A DNA stretch of 64,000 bases from Norana najaformis (GCA_964023275.1 OZ029914.1:15832049-15896048), one strand, 5' to 3'; shown: positions 32,409 through 45,699, counted from the stretch's first letter. A program made the numbers and translations. Notes: a model not told the origin generated them from the letters alone.

Positions 32409-35150
32409 TTGCAGAAAATCATTTTTTTCAAGTCCTTTCAGAATGATTTTTGCTCTCGGACTGGGTACCAGCAAAATCGGAAAAGCACGATCCCTAACCA
32501 ACTGATGAGAAAACAATATATGTTTTCATCAAGCGGTGAAACTGGATGTAGGCGTCCCTTAACTCTCGATGGAACTGTTGAAATTGTTTGGCTCACGCAA
32601 GAATCGTGCAGCGATATTACATGGAAAACAACCACTACAAACACGATACAAAAGATGTCGCTATTTTGGAAAATCTCCGTGGAGATGCCCTTCGTTATCC
32701 AGACACAATTAAATATTTGGAACATTTAGTCTGTTCATTTATCGTCTTCCGGATGTCCAACTCTACAGACGAAGAGTTAGATCAGCTGAAAAAGTTGATT
32801 TCAAAACACAACGTTGTACCAGTGTTGGTCGATCCGAAGGAAACCTTAGACGAAGAGTCAGATATGGAAACTACTTACACTGATTCATTGTTCAACGATG
32901 ATACACAGGATACAGTGAGATCGCTTTTGCGAATAAGTCTTAGTTTCAAGTTAGGAACAAACTCATCAAGCCGCAAACCGGTTTACAGTCTAGGAAAATC
33001 TAAATCTGTAAGATATGCTGAATCGTTGCAATGCAGAAAAGTAGAAGAAATTCTAAATATTGTGAGAGAACAGGGCTGTCTCAGAAATAAAGCAACTGTT
33101 GTTGAATATTGACGTTCAGCAGCATACCACATAGGATGAAAGCTTAAAACATTACCCTAGATTGTCCTTAGAAATATTCAACCTGCAGCAAAACGATGCC
33201 AAAAAATCACACGTATCTTGAGTGTCAATTATCTGAACAATCACCTAAAGAGCCTGTAGTGCTCGTGCACAAGTGAGTGAAGCAAATGAAAAGTTTTGAC
33301 GAATTGTGAATGCTCCAAAAAGTCTACAGCAGAATGCAATTCTGTAGAAACACAACATGAGGCTATATTTAAGAAAGTTCAGGAAGAATTAAAGTCTGCA
33401 ATGGACTTTGAAGTAGAAAAACATAAACTTGGGACAGAACATTTCTTTAGAGCACTGGGACACATGTATGAAATGAATTTTGGGATCACAGACTTAGGCG
33501 GCTTTTATTGAATACGTGATCTTTCCAGCCGTTTTGCTGATCTTCTAATCAGCGGACATACAACTGACATGCTAAAAGCGATTCAGGTGAAATACGGCTT
33601 GTTTGGATAAAGCAATTTGCGATAAAGTGTCAGAAAAGTTTCCAAATCTGAAGGTTTTTGTCATAAGTATAATTGGTTTGCAGTCGTCTGGAAAGTCAAC
33701 TCTTCTGAATGTCTTGTTTTCCTGCAGATTTGGTTATTCAGTTGGACGATGCAGTCGTGGTCTTTTCATGAGAATTATATTAATGGACGAAGAATTACGA
33801 AAACAATATAGATGCGACGCATTTATTTTACTGACACTGAGGGTCTGTGTTCAACCACAGCGCATACAAGATCGAGAAAGCAAAAGGCCAGTTTTGTGAA
33901 GCCATAAGGCATTTGAACTTATCAACAAGAATGAAATGGAAATAGGTTTAGCTTCTGAAGAATGCGTGTCTGTATTGACCTCACGCATTCGATTTGGGGA
34001 CTTATTCAAACATTTTGGTGCTTTCAAAGATGGGTCAAGTGTTAATTCGCTACCATCTGAAAAATATCATGAAGACGTTGTGAGTCTGTTTGAAACACTG
34101 CTTTAAAAACTCTGGCATTAGAAAACATAAGCACATTTGAGCGCTGGTCCAATCATTTTGAAAGCTATCGTCCATGTGTGCAGGGAGAAAATTTTGGTCT
34201 CAATTTTAAGAATGTCAAACATATTACGGACTTTCTGTATTTTGAGAAGAAGGTTGCCAAAGTGAAAGAGCTTAATTATAGTGCAATATGGCATCATAGA
34301 GAATTTTGTGCCAATAAAATTTGAGAACAAATAAACTTAATGAAAGAAAATAAGCAGAAAGTTAGAGAGCACTCCATGCGTCAACGTATGCTAACTGAAA
34401 TGGAAGAAGAGCTGCAAGCGATTCCACATGACTGTCCTAACGACTTTAAAATGTGCAAAGAATCTAAGAGTAATTATGGCAGCAAATCTTATGCTCTGAC
34501 AATAAAGCAGACATCGATAAAATTGTCAAAGAGCAAATTAAAAATGCAGACGATCAGTATTACAGCCAACTTGATCCGAAAGATGACGACTTCGATGCAT
34601 TCAGAAGTAGCAATGTGCGTATATTAGATTCATTTGTGGATTCGGAAGACAGCAGAAATGTTAAAATTGGGTTCGCTTCAGATGACCAAGATATTAAAGA
34701 CGATTAGGATGATATGAGCATTGCTACTGATGTGGAGTTTATGTTGGGGATCTCTGGATCATCTGGAATAAAAAAAACACTACGTACTATGGGAGCACGT
34801 CATCTACCGGATGGTCTTAAAGGTGTCAGTGATCCATCAACAAGAAAATTAACTAGCACGGCGTGTCACAATATAAAGGATGAATGTCGTATTTTTTGGT
34901 GAATTTGAAGGTGACGACGGCATGTTGTGGTCAGACGCAAAAAGAAACAAATTCAAAGATTGGAAATTTGATGCCCATTGTGTTACAAAATTTGACGAAT
35001 TAATGCGTTGGTTTTTCCAAGAGCTTCATCGATACATCGCAAAAAGCAAAGGAAGACATCCAGCTGACGACAAGGAACTCAGAGAAAACAAATGCATGGG
35101 CTTGCAACTTGATGATATCCTAAATGTAGTACGGAGTAAGTTTTAACTTT
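32409..35150 (+). pseudogene. GVIN/VLIG-type very large GTPase, broken
   Basis: The left part resembles the first region of interferon-induced very large GTPases: TGCRRPLTLDGTVEIVW, then ILENLRGDALRYPDTIKYLE and a Ser/Asp-rich stretch (32588-33112). After a gap, 33603-33899 carries a G domain with P-loop GLQSSGKSTLLNVLF and GRCSRGLF; the DTEGL (G3) motif is present only in a shifted frame near 33832. Further pieces are ERWSNHFESYRPC (34140-34200), YGSKSY (34480) and GEFEGDDGMLWSDAK (34880-35146). At least five frame changes or stops are seen. VLIGs are cytosolic dynamin-superfamily GTPases tied to immunity. The assignment rests on the G-domain motifs and the LRGDA block. Confidence 0.7.
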
Positions 35151-36036
35151 TCTGTAACCTGGAAAAATTAATATGAATTGAATACCATAATTATTTTAGT
35201 CTGCCATTTCCTTGTGACCAACTTAAAAAGCAGAAAAAGGACAAGAAAGCTATTATCGACAACAACCAAGGTTTTCAGAAGCCAAATGGTTGTGGATTTG
35301 TTTATCGGGGTCTCGTTTCAGAACCAGAATTGTTAGGCAGTTGCCCAGAATCCCGAAGACGCAGAGAGCAATAACAACTTATCCACTGAAAATTACTTTA
35401 CATTGTTCGTATAAATCGGTATCTAGAGCAGAGATGCCATTCTCGGAGTTGACTCTTACTGCTGGCATCTGAGGTGTCGAGCACTGCATCCATCTAGTAT
35501 GTTCAGCTGTTGACTGGTTCTGATAGTACAGTGGTAATGAATGCAGCTCAGAACTCATCGAGACTTCTGTCAGTTAGAACCTGAGTGCTTTACAATGGCG
35601 AAAGTACAAACATCAGGGTTTCTACACAAAAAGAGATTTGCACATTTATGTGCCAAATGATGTAATGTAATGCAATGTAATTACGACACTTTTTACAGCA
35701 TCATAGATAGCGAACTAATTCTAGAGTGCTTTGCAATGTTAACTTGCGATTCAAATGCTAAGATATTGTTCAAAGATAGATGTATATAATATAGAAAACA
35801 GATTTCGCATGTGGTTGTCCAATCCTACAAAAAGTTTCCAACAGAAGAAGCATTTTTCTTTATTTCTAACATGTTATCTATCACTGTAATTTCAAGATTA
35901 ATTAATTCAGGACATACATATTCTTGCTTCACGAATGTCAATCGTGACAGAGGAACTTGTCGTTCAATTAGAACTTGAATTCTGACATCAGTTAGGCTAA
36001 CGGGAAGCGTTTTTGTGAGGCGCTATAGAAATCCCA
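35151..36036. other. Intergenic
   Basis: No gene. TGTAATGTAATGCAATGTAA at 35659-35678 looks like a LINE 3' tail without recognisable element sequence. Confidence 0.45.
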
Positions 36037-36216
36037 GGTACATACATACATACGAAATATATGTACATACATACATATATACATACATGCATATCTACAT
36101 ACATACATACATGCCTACATACATCCATCCATACATACATGCATACACACATACATACATATATACATACATACATATATACATGCATACATATATGCAT
36201 GCATACCTACATAAAT
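36037..36216. repeat. (ACAT)n microsatellite
   Basis: Imperfect ACAT/ATGC tetranucleotide tract. Tyr/His-rich open frames here are artefacts. Confidence 0.95.
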
Positions 36217-36369
36217 ATAAGTAACACGAATGCTTTGTTGGCATGTAAATAATATCTTTATGTTTCTTTTATATCGTATTAAGGTAATAAAATGTTACTA
36301 GCTTCGCCTGTATTGAATATTCGTGCCTACCTCAGTTAGACCTATTGAGCATCCGCAGCACAAGTTTCA

Positions 36370-37560
36370 AACATCCGTACTACTGATATTACTACTACTA
36401 CTGTTAAACTATAATCACCATCCACTATATTAAAACCCTTTAGGAGCTTGCTAATTTTAATAACAGGGGAAGTAGCAAGAGTTGAAGACTAACAAACGTT
36501 GCTCATGAGAAGCCTAGTTTCAGAAACGGCGCCGACAGGTTGTCGTAGTAATGATGCTGATAATAATGACGATGATTGTAACTATGAATGTTATTATTAT
36601 TATTATTATTATAAATAAGATAATTATGGTTATGATTATGAAAACTGTAAATTGTGTCTCAGTGGTCTGACCTTCTGGTAAATGATTGATTTTCGGCTTG
36701 ACACTAGTGTGCCATTGGTTGATGCCTTGCGGTTTAGACATTTATATTGAAAAAAAGTTGCTTCTACTACTACCACTAATAATAATATCACAGTCACTAC
36801 TTTTTGATATTGACCTGATTGCGGTTTTGGTTTTGATGTGACTTCGGTTGATGCCTTGTGCATTATACACCGGCACCATAGAAGTTGCTAATTATAATTT
36901 TACTAAATACAATAGTTTTACCTGTAGAAATAACCAGTCCTCTGCAGATTATCTTCTACAGCATGTACGCCTACGTTAGAAATTCGATGTATCTATTCCA
37001 CAGATGCAAGCCTTAATATTGAATATTTAATATTAATATGAAGACTGACATTTAACTCGTTATAAGTGCCTTAATAAAAGATAAAGCACAACACTTAAAA
37101 CACGTATAATAATTTATACAAAATACGGTATATGAAAATATAGTTCCAAACAACTGTGGGGTTACTTGCCAAAAAGAAGAACTTTCCCGTAAAGAGTGAT
37201 AGGGACTATGCAAAGGTCTTAAGTAGCCTAGAATGCCAATTTTACGCCTTACAGCATCTTAATCTACGAAGCACTGCTCAAATTCAAAGTTTTCAGAATA
37301 GCGTTATTGTCTAAATGTGTTCTCAAAAAGTTTAAGATGAAGCAAAATAATAAATGAAATTACTGAGGTTGAGTATTGGTACAAAAGAATCTTTGTTATC
37401 TATATTAAACTTGTGCAGGGCTCTATCTCCGCAGAACTACAGTTACCTCAACATATAGGTCATATATAGGACATATGAAACCCAGATGACAATATTCCTA
37501 TATGGGCTTCATATGTTCTATATATGACGTTACTGTTGCGGAAGTGAGACAGTTTAACAG
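36370..37560. repeat. Dispersed duplicated block A, copy 1
   Basis: Matches 56583-57400 in order: trinucleotide tract, CTGCAGATTA near 36950, GTCTATTCCACA-like near 37000, AAAGTAGCCTAG-like near 37220, CTACGAAGCACTGC near 37265, and the CATATG palindrome at the end. A few larger indels separate them, including (ATT)n at 36590-36616. No coding sequence. Confidence 0.8.
37455..37525. repeat. CATATG-rich imperfect palindrome
   Basis: Arms GTCATATATAGGACATATGA and the complement of TCATATGTTCTATATATGAC surround a short centre. It corresponds to the cleaner palindrome at 57277-57346, and half of one occurs near 49376-49412. Confidence 0.8.
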
Positions 37561-38545
37561 GTGGGTCGTATTGTACAACTTTTATTAATAAGCATCCGCT
37601 TTTTCGACATTTAGATGCGTGTTAATAACTATTATAGCCATGACATAGGCGGTTGAAGGGCCACTAAATCTAAGTGCAGTTGACATGCAGTTGAGAATGG
37701 ACAGTGGTCGTCTAACAAATGAGGGTCTGACTTCTGTGAGACGAATCGCTCATTTAAAGTAATGTCATACAAGAATGTGACCAAAACGCTTAGATAATGA
37801 TTTTTATAATAAGACACAGTGTGTGAGTCCTACAACAGTTATGACACAGACGCATTGCGTGACGTCTTAGGCAAATGTGTCGGACTGTAATCAAATATTA
37901 CTGGTGAAATTTACTGATTAAACCCAGAAGAAAGTGAGGATTAAGAACTTGGTTGAATGAAACCAACTGCCGATCAAACATGATGAGTATGCCGGAAGTG
38001 ATATATAGTTCCCTGAAGGAAGTTCAGTTCACCCTTGACACCCTCCATTGCCTAAATTTTGTATAATTTGTAACATGTAATTCTAACAGTCATAGACATT
38101 GGTAAATATATAGCAGCATTATTAGCCGCAATAGAATATGATATTACCAAACACTGTTCTTTATGCTGCTTAGAATATATATAAAACTGAAATATGAGTC
38201 GAAGATATATGAAAGAAACGGCAGGAGTAGAGATTTTATAAACAAACTTTGTGTAATGGCCCACGGCGAATTGGGACATTTCCAAATTGTCCTTAACAAT
38301 ATGATTTGTTGTTAACTGGTCACACGACAACAGGAAAGCGACATTACTGTATTTCTGAAAAAATGTTCACCAAAGAACCATCTGTCTTCAGCAAAAGAGA
38401 CTGTGCAATACGCTTTAAGTCGATATTGAATTTGACAGATACTGAAACGGATAATACATCAACAACAATGAACTGTGCTACTGTGCTAAATGCAACTCTA
38501 GCAGAAAACTTGCTACTTGGACAATGGAATGTTTTGTCTAGCGAA
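37561..38545. other. Intergenic, nothing recognised
   Basis: No supported gene. A 103-codon frame at 38306 has no motif and ends in the adjacent microsatellite. Confidence 0.45.
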
Positions 38546-38745
38546 TGTTTGTGTATCTATGCATGCATGCATTTATGCATACACGTATGCATGCATGTTT
38601 GTATGAAATGTTGAGTATATGTATGCATGTCTGCATGCATGTGTAAATGTATGAATGTATGTAAGTATGTGTGTATGTATGTTTGTGTATATGTATGTAT
38701 GTTTGCTTGTATGTTTACATGTATTTTTGCATGTATGTATGTATC
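38546..38745. repeat. (GTAT)/(GCAT) microsatellite
   Basis: Imperfect tetranucleotide tract. Confidence 0.95.
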
Positions 38746-38749
38746 ATTA

Positions 38750-39950
38750 ATAGGTATTTATGTATTCTGGAACTTAATATTCGATTTATTTCTCCAGGTT
38801 CCAGATTTTGTAGGTATATAGGAAGATCTTTCCGTGTTCATATCTGTGAAAGTAGACATAGATTTTTCATTGCATTTCTTAACTTGCAATAATCGGCGTA
38901 ACCGAGTTTGATACATCTTTGCGTTCTGTTTCTTTTTTTCACACTCGTAATCGAAATCTTCAGATGCACATGGGGTTTGAAGCGATTCAGAAGCACAACC
39001 TTTTGTAACGCTGACCCATTACATCTGTTTTTCCGGAAAACGATAACATTTAAAAAGATAACACTTTAATTTAATTAATCAATTTCATATATCCAATTGC
39101 ATCGCTAATTTTATACGGAAAGGGTGAAAGCATGCTTTACGCTGATGCTTTCGTGTTTTAAAGTAACGTAATATAGCAGGTTTCTTAGTGGTCTTCGGAA
39201 GTTTGAGTTAGGCTGCGCTGGGCAAATTTTTATCTCGCTATTATTTAAGATAAAATTGGCAATATGCAACATAATGTTAGATTTATTTGTTGAGAATTTC
39301 TTATCTGACAAATCATTCACAAGTTTGGCATCATAAATTGCTGTGTGTAACAGTTTTCTTGTGTACTACGATGCATTCGATCTTACAATTTTCAGTATAT
39401 TTAATCGATTTTCACCCATTCATTTTTCAGCAATACGCCAGAGTATAGTTTTCTAGGCTCGATTACAATTATGACTGCGTCAGAAATGTTGTATGCATTC
39501 ATTGTTATTATATATGTATTTACATAAACGTGAAACGTGAAACAACAAAGTTCCTATGCAAATAGTCACAATCATCAAACCACGATTATATTATGACAAA
39601 AATGTAGTGAACGAAAATTCTTTTAGTTCCTTCGAAAGAATTATAAGTTATATTCGTCCTGGCAAAAGAAAGAATTATGAGTTATCATCTCGGGTCTCAA
39701 TATAAACTAATATCCATATATTGATGACTTATTCCCAGAGATTCTTTCTTTAATGTTACTTTAAACGTATTCGACTTTGAAGGGGTAGTATACTAAAATA
39801 TCCCAGTAACGATGTATTTATAATCGCACCGAACACCTTTCCATACAGGAAGGCAGCTGTTGATAATTAGAATATGATTAAGTGGATAAAACGCAGCATT
39901 TCTGATGCATCTTTTACTTCTAAAAATCTATTAATATCAAGTAATTGTAA
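38750..39950. other. Intergenic, nothing recognised
   Basis: AT-rich, no feature supported. Confidence 0.5.
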
Positions 39951-39954
39951 TTGT

Positions 39955-41180
39955 AATTTGAGATTTATAAAGCGCCTCTTAGAGGATAAACTCAACAGAG
40001 GTGCTTCCGACCCGAAGGAGTAAAATCACTGCTGAACAGTACAGTCTTCAGGCGCCTGCGCAACACTGAGAAGGGGAGAGAAAGGAACTCAAGTCGCAAT
40101 TCTCGAGGGAGACGATTCCAGCAAGTGGAGCAGTAGCACTGCGCATTCGAAGGGCAAGCAGGAGATCCTGAGTGGCCGAGCGAAGGCCGGGCAACGAGGA
40201 GACCAAAGTGCAGAAGTCAATGAGGTAAAGGGGAGCAGAACCAAGCACACAATTGCGCATGAGGCAGAGGATCTTAAAGTGGACACACTGCTGGACGGGG
40301 AGCCAGTGAAGAATGTCACGAATATAAGACGAGATGTGGCCATATTTTGGAATTTTTGGAATGCCCCCTAATGAGACGAGCAGCAGAGTTAAGCACAGAT
40401 TGCAGCTTAGCAGTGTTGGCTAGCGATAGGCCGGTAAAGATTGTGTTACCAAAGTCAACCCTAGTGCAAATGAGGGCATGGACTAGAGTGGAGAGAGAGT
40501 GAAAGGAAAGAGTACGGCGAATGGTATGGAGCTGACGAAGATGGTAAAAACAAGGGCGAGAGACGGTGTCAACATGAGCAGACAGGGTAAGCTCCTGATA
40601 TAATACAACCCGGACCGTAATAGAGGAAGAGATATCTGAAAATCTCTGGCGTAAGGAAAGCGATCCATCTTGGCTAGCTGCAAGCGGCCACCAAGCCAGA
40701 TGAACTGGATCTTATTACAGTTCAAACGGAGGCGATTGGAGGACATCCAAATGTCAAGAACAGAGGTGGCATCAAGAATCCTCTGGACAGGGGCAGGGGC
40801 CTCTTTCGCCGGACCATGGGCATAAGCCGGGGTGTCGTCTGCATACTGAAGGACGGCAACACTTAGTGGGAGGAGGGTCCGAGCTAGATCAGAGGTATAT
40901 AAAATATAGAGGAGCTAGGACGGAACCCTGGGGAGACCAAAGAAGACGGGGAACCAGAGGGACCGTGGGGGTTCCAAAAACGACAGATTGAAGGCGGTCT
41001 GACAGGAATGACTGAAACCATATGAGGGCAGAACCAGTGATGCCAAAGGAAATCTCCAAACGCTCCAATAGGATGATCAACGATATCAAAAGCAGCACTT
41101 ACATCGAAAAGGGCCAGAAGGGTGACATGCCTGCAATCAATAGCCCCAAATACGTTAGCAAGAAGGCGAGTCATAAGCGA
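39955..41180 (-). mobile_element. L2/CR1-like LINE, RT to 3' end, decayed
   Basis: Minus strand. It begins near 41174 inside the RT (TLLALFDVSAAFD), then LIWFQSFLSDRLQSV and SPQGSVLAP in a second frame. The catalytic YADDTPAYA lies at about 40830, followed by MSSNRLRLNCNK and WLGGR (40740-40690). The C-terminal part is scattered over frames (QSVLNSAARLI; CWNRLPRELR near 40110). The 3' end has the AGATTTATAAAGCGCCTC motif shared by related elements. At least four frame changes. Confidence 0.85.
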
Positions 41181-41244
41181 TTTAAGGTGTGCGTTAAAGA
41201 TGAACGCCTATGCAAATTTGTGATACGCAGGGATGGTGACTGAG

Positions 41245-41830
41245 AGTAGCTACGCCTTCGTAAGAGTACAGTAAATATGTTCGAAAACTAAATTATTAGA
41301 AGCAAATGAGTCCCTGCATTTGCCTAACTTCAGAAATGGTCATATAGGGTAATTTAATTCTAACTGTAATGAGAAATTTATATAGCGCAGAATCATTCAA
41401 TCAGAGGCGCTCTCCACGAGTGCTAGCTGACTGGAATTCAATAGAGGTAAACGACTTTTGATTACGGTGTTACGTGAAGCCACAGTAGATTGATGTGCAT
41501 TCTCTTCTGAAGGCAGTAAATAAGACTACCTCAAAACATTAAGACTCTATAAGCATTAGGCAGAATTCCTCGTTCTCTATTGCACTGTTTTCTTCTTCAA
41601 AAATAAACTTGCTATCGAGCTTATTGACCTTTCTACTCTTTCAAACAAAAAATTAAGCGTGACAGAATAAATGAAATCAAAAGAATGTTATTCAGCTTTC
41701 CGTGCTAAACCATTTGTTTAACGAAGCCATTCGACATTCTGTATAAAGTAAACATTTTAAGTGCTCTCCATATTTGTTCTAAGTTGGTTATTAATTTCGA
41801 TTTGATATGCAAATATATGCTAACAAAGTG
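41245..41830. repeat. Dispersed duplicated block B, copy 1
   Basis: Matches 50437-51050 in order (TTCGTAAGAGTACAGTAA; CTTCAGAAATGGTCATATAG; AATTTATATAGCGCAG; TTTCAAACAAAAAATTAAGC; CTAAACCATTTGTTTAACGA). The inner AGAAATTTATATAGCGC portion looks like a LINE 3' end that predates the duplication. Noncoding. Confidence 0.8.
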
Positions 41831-41891
41831 AAATGAGACACTGTTTATACAGTCGTTTCAAAAGTGGCATTGAGAATACACAGTCGAAGTC

Positions 41892-41958
41892 ATGATGATG
41901 CATACAATCCTCACGTTGATTGGTTTCACACTTAACATCATGATGATGTTTCAATGTG
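41892..41958 (+). CDS. Ly6/uPAR-like secreted protein, exon 1 (signal peptide)
   Basis: ATG opens MMMHTILTLIGFTLNIMMMF then QC, a 22-residue hydrophobic signal peptide. The donor TGTG|GTGAGT is canonical, phase 1. Joined to the exon at 43646 it gives ...FQCGEPLECYSC, the usual signal-peptide-to-LU-domain junction. Start codon choice among the three tandem ATGs is open. Confidence 0.65.
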
Positions 41959-41959
41959 G

Positions 41960-43330
41960 TGAGTATAACTAAGCGGCCTATCTATCAGTTCTAAGTGCTC
42001 TAACATTTATTCCACTTGGACTTAATTTAATTTTCTGGTCCTTTATGATGTTATATCGTTGGCAACAGATAGCTTATGATATTTTAAATCTAGTTCTTAT
42101 TACACGCAGTTTGTAAATTCGGATCTCAGGCCCGTCCTTTGAAATCAACACATAAAGTGTTGTCGATCTGAGCGTAACTTCGGAGGTCGTCAACTTCGAC
42201 AAGAGAGCCCTTCTTAATTAAAATTCTTATATGAATTATTGCGGTTTATCATTCTTTACGAAGGCGGGCAAAAAGTACAACTTGGTGGGTAATTAAGTAA
42301 TTGTTTTACATTTCATTTAAGGATTGGCTAAAGTTTTCGATCAAAACTAAGACTCAGAGTAATTGTAAACTGTGCATTTCATTGGCACCCAAAGAGCTGA
42401 ATCAAAAGACTTAGAACATTTGCACGCATAAACGATTCGCGCTAAATGGATTTTATCATTACGTCATTAATATAATAAAATTTGCCATGTTTTAGCATAA
42501 TCACTTCATGAGGCGCCTTAAAATGACTGTAATTAATTAATCAGTTCTTAGGATATCACCATCTTTAATCTAATTGTTATTAACTATTTAAAACTTATAA
42601 TATAAAATAGTAAAAAGTGTGACCCTTATCTCACAAGTGAGACGTCGGGGAGATACTCATCACCTTTTCTAGGCACTTGAGCCGGTGTAATGCGCAACGA
42701 CAGATCAAGGTACATATGAGAATTACAATGAACTGAAAAATTGTAGCATTCGTAACTTTCGTGCAGATGTTTATGCAAAGCATTTACTTTTCAGTTTGTT
42801 AAATTATTTTTCTTCTTTGCATGTTAAATTATTTTCTTTGCACTCGTATTTCATTTTCTGTGCTACATGAACGTGACGAAGTGATGTTTATATAAAAATG
42901 TGTATTAGCCGTAACCGAGGACGAGTTTCAGAATGGGGGAATGGTTGATCCAGAACAGATAAAGGAGCAAGTATGATAGATCGAACTCCCTTTTACTTAA
43001 GATATTCAATTAACATTTTAAATGATCTTTTCATTTCATCAGCCATAGTACTATTCGCCGATCATCAATTCTTCTCACTTGTCATTGTCGCTTAAACATT
43101 CCCGAACTTAGACTAAAAATTCTGATCAGAAATGTGGCCCAAACGCTTTGTTCAGAGATGTTTTTAATATTGATAGGACTTCAGAGATTTTTTTAGTTTT
43201 GATGATCCTATCACTATGTGATGACGACTTTGACTGCAAAAAAATTGTTGGGTAATATGTGCTGAACTCCGATCAATCGAGCTTTTAACAGGCGTCGGCA
43301 CGTGGAATGTAAGTTAAGCTCTTTCCACAT
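41960..43330. other. Intron of the Ly6-like gene
   Basis: AT-rich, no other gene or element recognised. Confidence 0.5.
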
Positions 43331-43334
43331 CACT

Positions 43335-43560
43335 AGAAGACAAAGATAGGCAAGCCAATAGAGCAATTAACTGGATTCCTGAAGGGGGAAGATCAAGAAA
43401 GAAATGGTCAGATACCGTCAGAGACAACCCTGGGTGTTTGGAGATGTTTTGGTGAAAGTAATAAAGACTGGCAGTCGACAGAGATGAATGAAGAAGCTGC
43501 GTTGCCCAATGTGCAAACCTTCACAAAAAGGACTAAGGATGCGTCGAACGACACCTGTGT
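43335..43560 (+). mobile_element. LINE ORF2 C-terminal scrap
   Basis: Plus strand reads RAINWIPEGGRSRKKWSDTV, then further on VDRDE and RSCVAQCANLHKKD. This is the tail typical of many LINE polymerases (WTPEG.R.RGRP..W...DRD.WR). It lies inside the Ly6-like intron, just before exon 2. Confidence 0.65.
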
Positions 43561-43645
43561 GTGAAACAGATTAAATTAAATAACCCATGTCACTGTCATC
43601 TGAAAGCAGAAAGGCATATGAATTTTACGTCTTTTTTGCATGTAG

Positions 43646-43780
43646 GAGAGCCTTTAGAATGCTACAGTTGCAACAGCAGTAAGGAGTTAGAATTTATTTC
43701 GTGTTTCTACTACCCGACAGACGTCATTCGGTGCGAAGACCCGAAATCGCAGTGCTATGCAAAAATTACGACTCAAAAAG
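43646..43780 (+). CDS. Ly6/uPAR-like (LU, three-finger) domain exon 2
   Basis: 135 bp, acceptor TTGCATGTAG, donor AAAAAG|GTAGGC, phase 1-1. It reads GEPLECYSCNSSKELEFISC, then YYPTDVIRCEDPKSQCYAKI. The LECYSC start and Cys spacing match the first half of LU domains (Ly6, uPAR, CD59-like), which are extracellular and often GPI-anchored. The exon with the final CC...CN motif was not found before 64000, so the gene is incomplete here or broken by the repeat at 44108. Confidence 0.7.
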
Positions 43781-44107
43781 GTAGGCGAATACAATTTACA
43801 CATAAAATTTGCATTTAAAAATCATGAATTTACATTGTAAGATGAAGATTTCGATAGCTTTGTTACTACAATTCGCAAATAAAACTCTATATTTGTCCTA
43901 TGTCCATATGTTTGTTATGCAGCACTGGCCAACAAATTTTTCAAGTTTTGCTTTCAGAGAAATGTTTGGTTATTATGCCAGACATCTTCAAGCTGAACAC
44001 AAGTATAATTTTAAATTGACTGTATCACGTAGAAATTTGGAGAAACTTGAAATTAACTTTTATTGAATTCAGCGCATTTAATAGCAAAATGATGCTGACA
44101 TATTGGA

Positions 44108-45675
44108 TTAGTTCAAATGAACTAAAAGTGTTTTGCTGCTGATTTTTTTGTACTCAACATCTGATGCGTCTCGTTTCAGTGTCCAAATATAGTCGGCTGG
44201 CACTGATGGTTTCCAATTGCCCTGACACCGCTCTTCCATCATCGCAATGTCCTGGTGAAAACCTTGCACCATGTTTGTCACTGAATGTGCCAAGATTAGC
44301 AAGGAAGAAGTCCAAGTGTGAATGCAGAAAATGAATCTTCATCGACATGTTGCACTTCATGGTTTTGTATGCTTGGAGCATGTTGTCAACCAGTTGGATG
44401 TAGTTTGGTGCTCTGTAGTAGCCAAGAAAATTCTCACCAACATCCTTGAATGCCTTCCATGCGATTTTCTCTGACGCCATCCACTAGCAGATCCTCGATC
44501 CGCCTATAGTTGATGATATGTCTGATTTGTGGACCAACAAAAATGCCTTTCTTAATCTTGGCGTAATTAATTCTTGAAAATATCATTCTCAAATATCGAA
44601 ATCCGTCACCTGCCCTGTTCATCGCTTTTATAAAATTTCTCATCAGTCCGAGTTTTATGTAAAAAGCAGCAAAAATGTCTTTCTTGTGTGAGCAAGTGGT
44701 TTACGTGCCACACTTTTCTGGCCTGGAACCAAATTCTTACGGAGGGGCTGGTTCTTTTTAATGTAATGAGACTCTTTAGCACGGCTGTCCCATTCGCAGA
44801 TGAAACAACAATATTGGTATATGCAACAACAGTTCCATGTTTTTCCTTCATGTGTACTGCATAGCCAATACGTATTAAAGGGTGGACATTGTCACTGAGC
44901 AACGATATAGATTTCAGGCTTATAAACAGACGCCAATGTTTTGGGTCATATTCACAACCAAAAGCCGTGAACAAGCCATCATTGTCAGTGCACAAACAGG
45001 TTGTCAACCTGCGCAAAGACATTTGTCATATCTTCTTGGCGGGTCTGAAATACAGAAATGTTCATACTTCGTGACAGCAAAGCCTATCCTTGTAGTCTTG
45101 AACCAAGTAGTTCTGCTTTAGTTTTTCACAAACCTAAGTCGCCGACCAGGTCATTTATTTCTGACTTACTTATCAGATGAGGCTCGCCGGGCAAAAACGG
45201 TTCAAAATCTAGATTAACTTCGTTTTCCGCAGTGTGGCATCTTCGTCTGCCTCATCTAGGCTCCATGTCTCTGGTGGCTTCAGTACTGGCAAACTGCGGC
45301 TCTGGTGTGATGGAAAAATACAGACTGAGGTATTCAAAAGATTTCTGATTTTTAACATAGATGCAAGAGACTTTGGTCAGACAGAAGTAACAGTCCGTTA
45401 CGTGAGCCTTCTGTTCTCGCCATATCATCAGGACTGCGAAATGCATTGACTTCCGAGTACCTCTGAGCCAAGCTCTCAGATTGACAGCACTTGTTGCACA
45501 GCAAATGTGAGAAGCCCGGGGTTCGCCTTGATCGCCAATTTTACAACCGAAGCAGAGCTCATACGCTTTCTTAATAAGTGCAGTCATGATGTGTCTGTGA
45601 GGCTTAAGCATATTCTCGCCACAAATGAAGCAGAATGTATCGCGGCCGTTGCGACATTGACGAGACATTTCTGCT
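44108..45675 (-). pseudogene. CYICGE-family decayed copy 5
   Basis: Minus strand from 45670: MSRQCRNGRDTFCFICGENM, then CFGCKIGDQGEPRASHICCA, IWREQKAHVTDCYFCLTK, and in other frames WRLFISLKSISLL, RNFIKAMNRAGDGFRYL, KIKKGIFVGPQIR and NMSMKIHFLHSHLDFF, ending with WTLKRDAS and YKKISSK near 44140. At least five frameshifts. No intron where copy 4 has one. It follows the Ly6-like exon. Confidence 0.85.
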
Positions 45676-45699
45676 GTAAGGAATTGTCCTGTAGACAAT

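Noticed and set aside
36015..36252. Tyr/His-rich open frames on both strands
   Set aside because: Translation of the ACAT microsatellite; the same applies near 38546 and 52640-52854.
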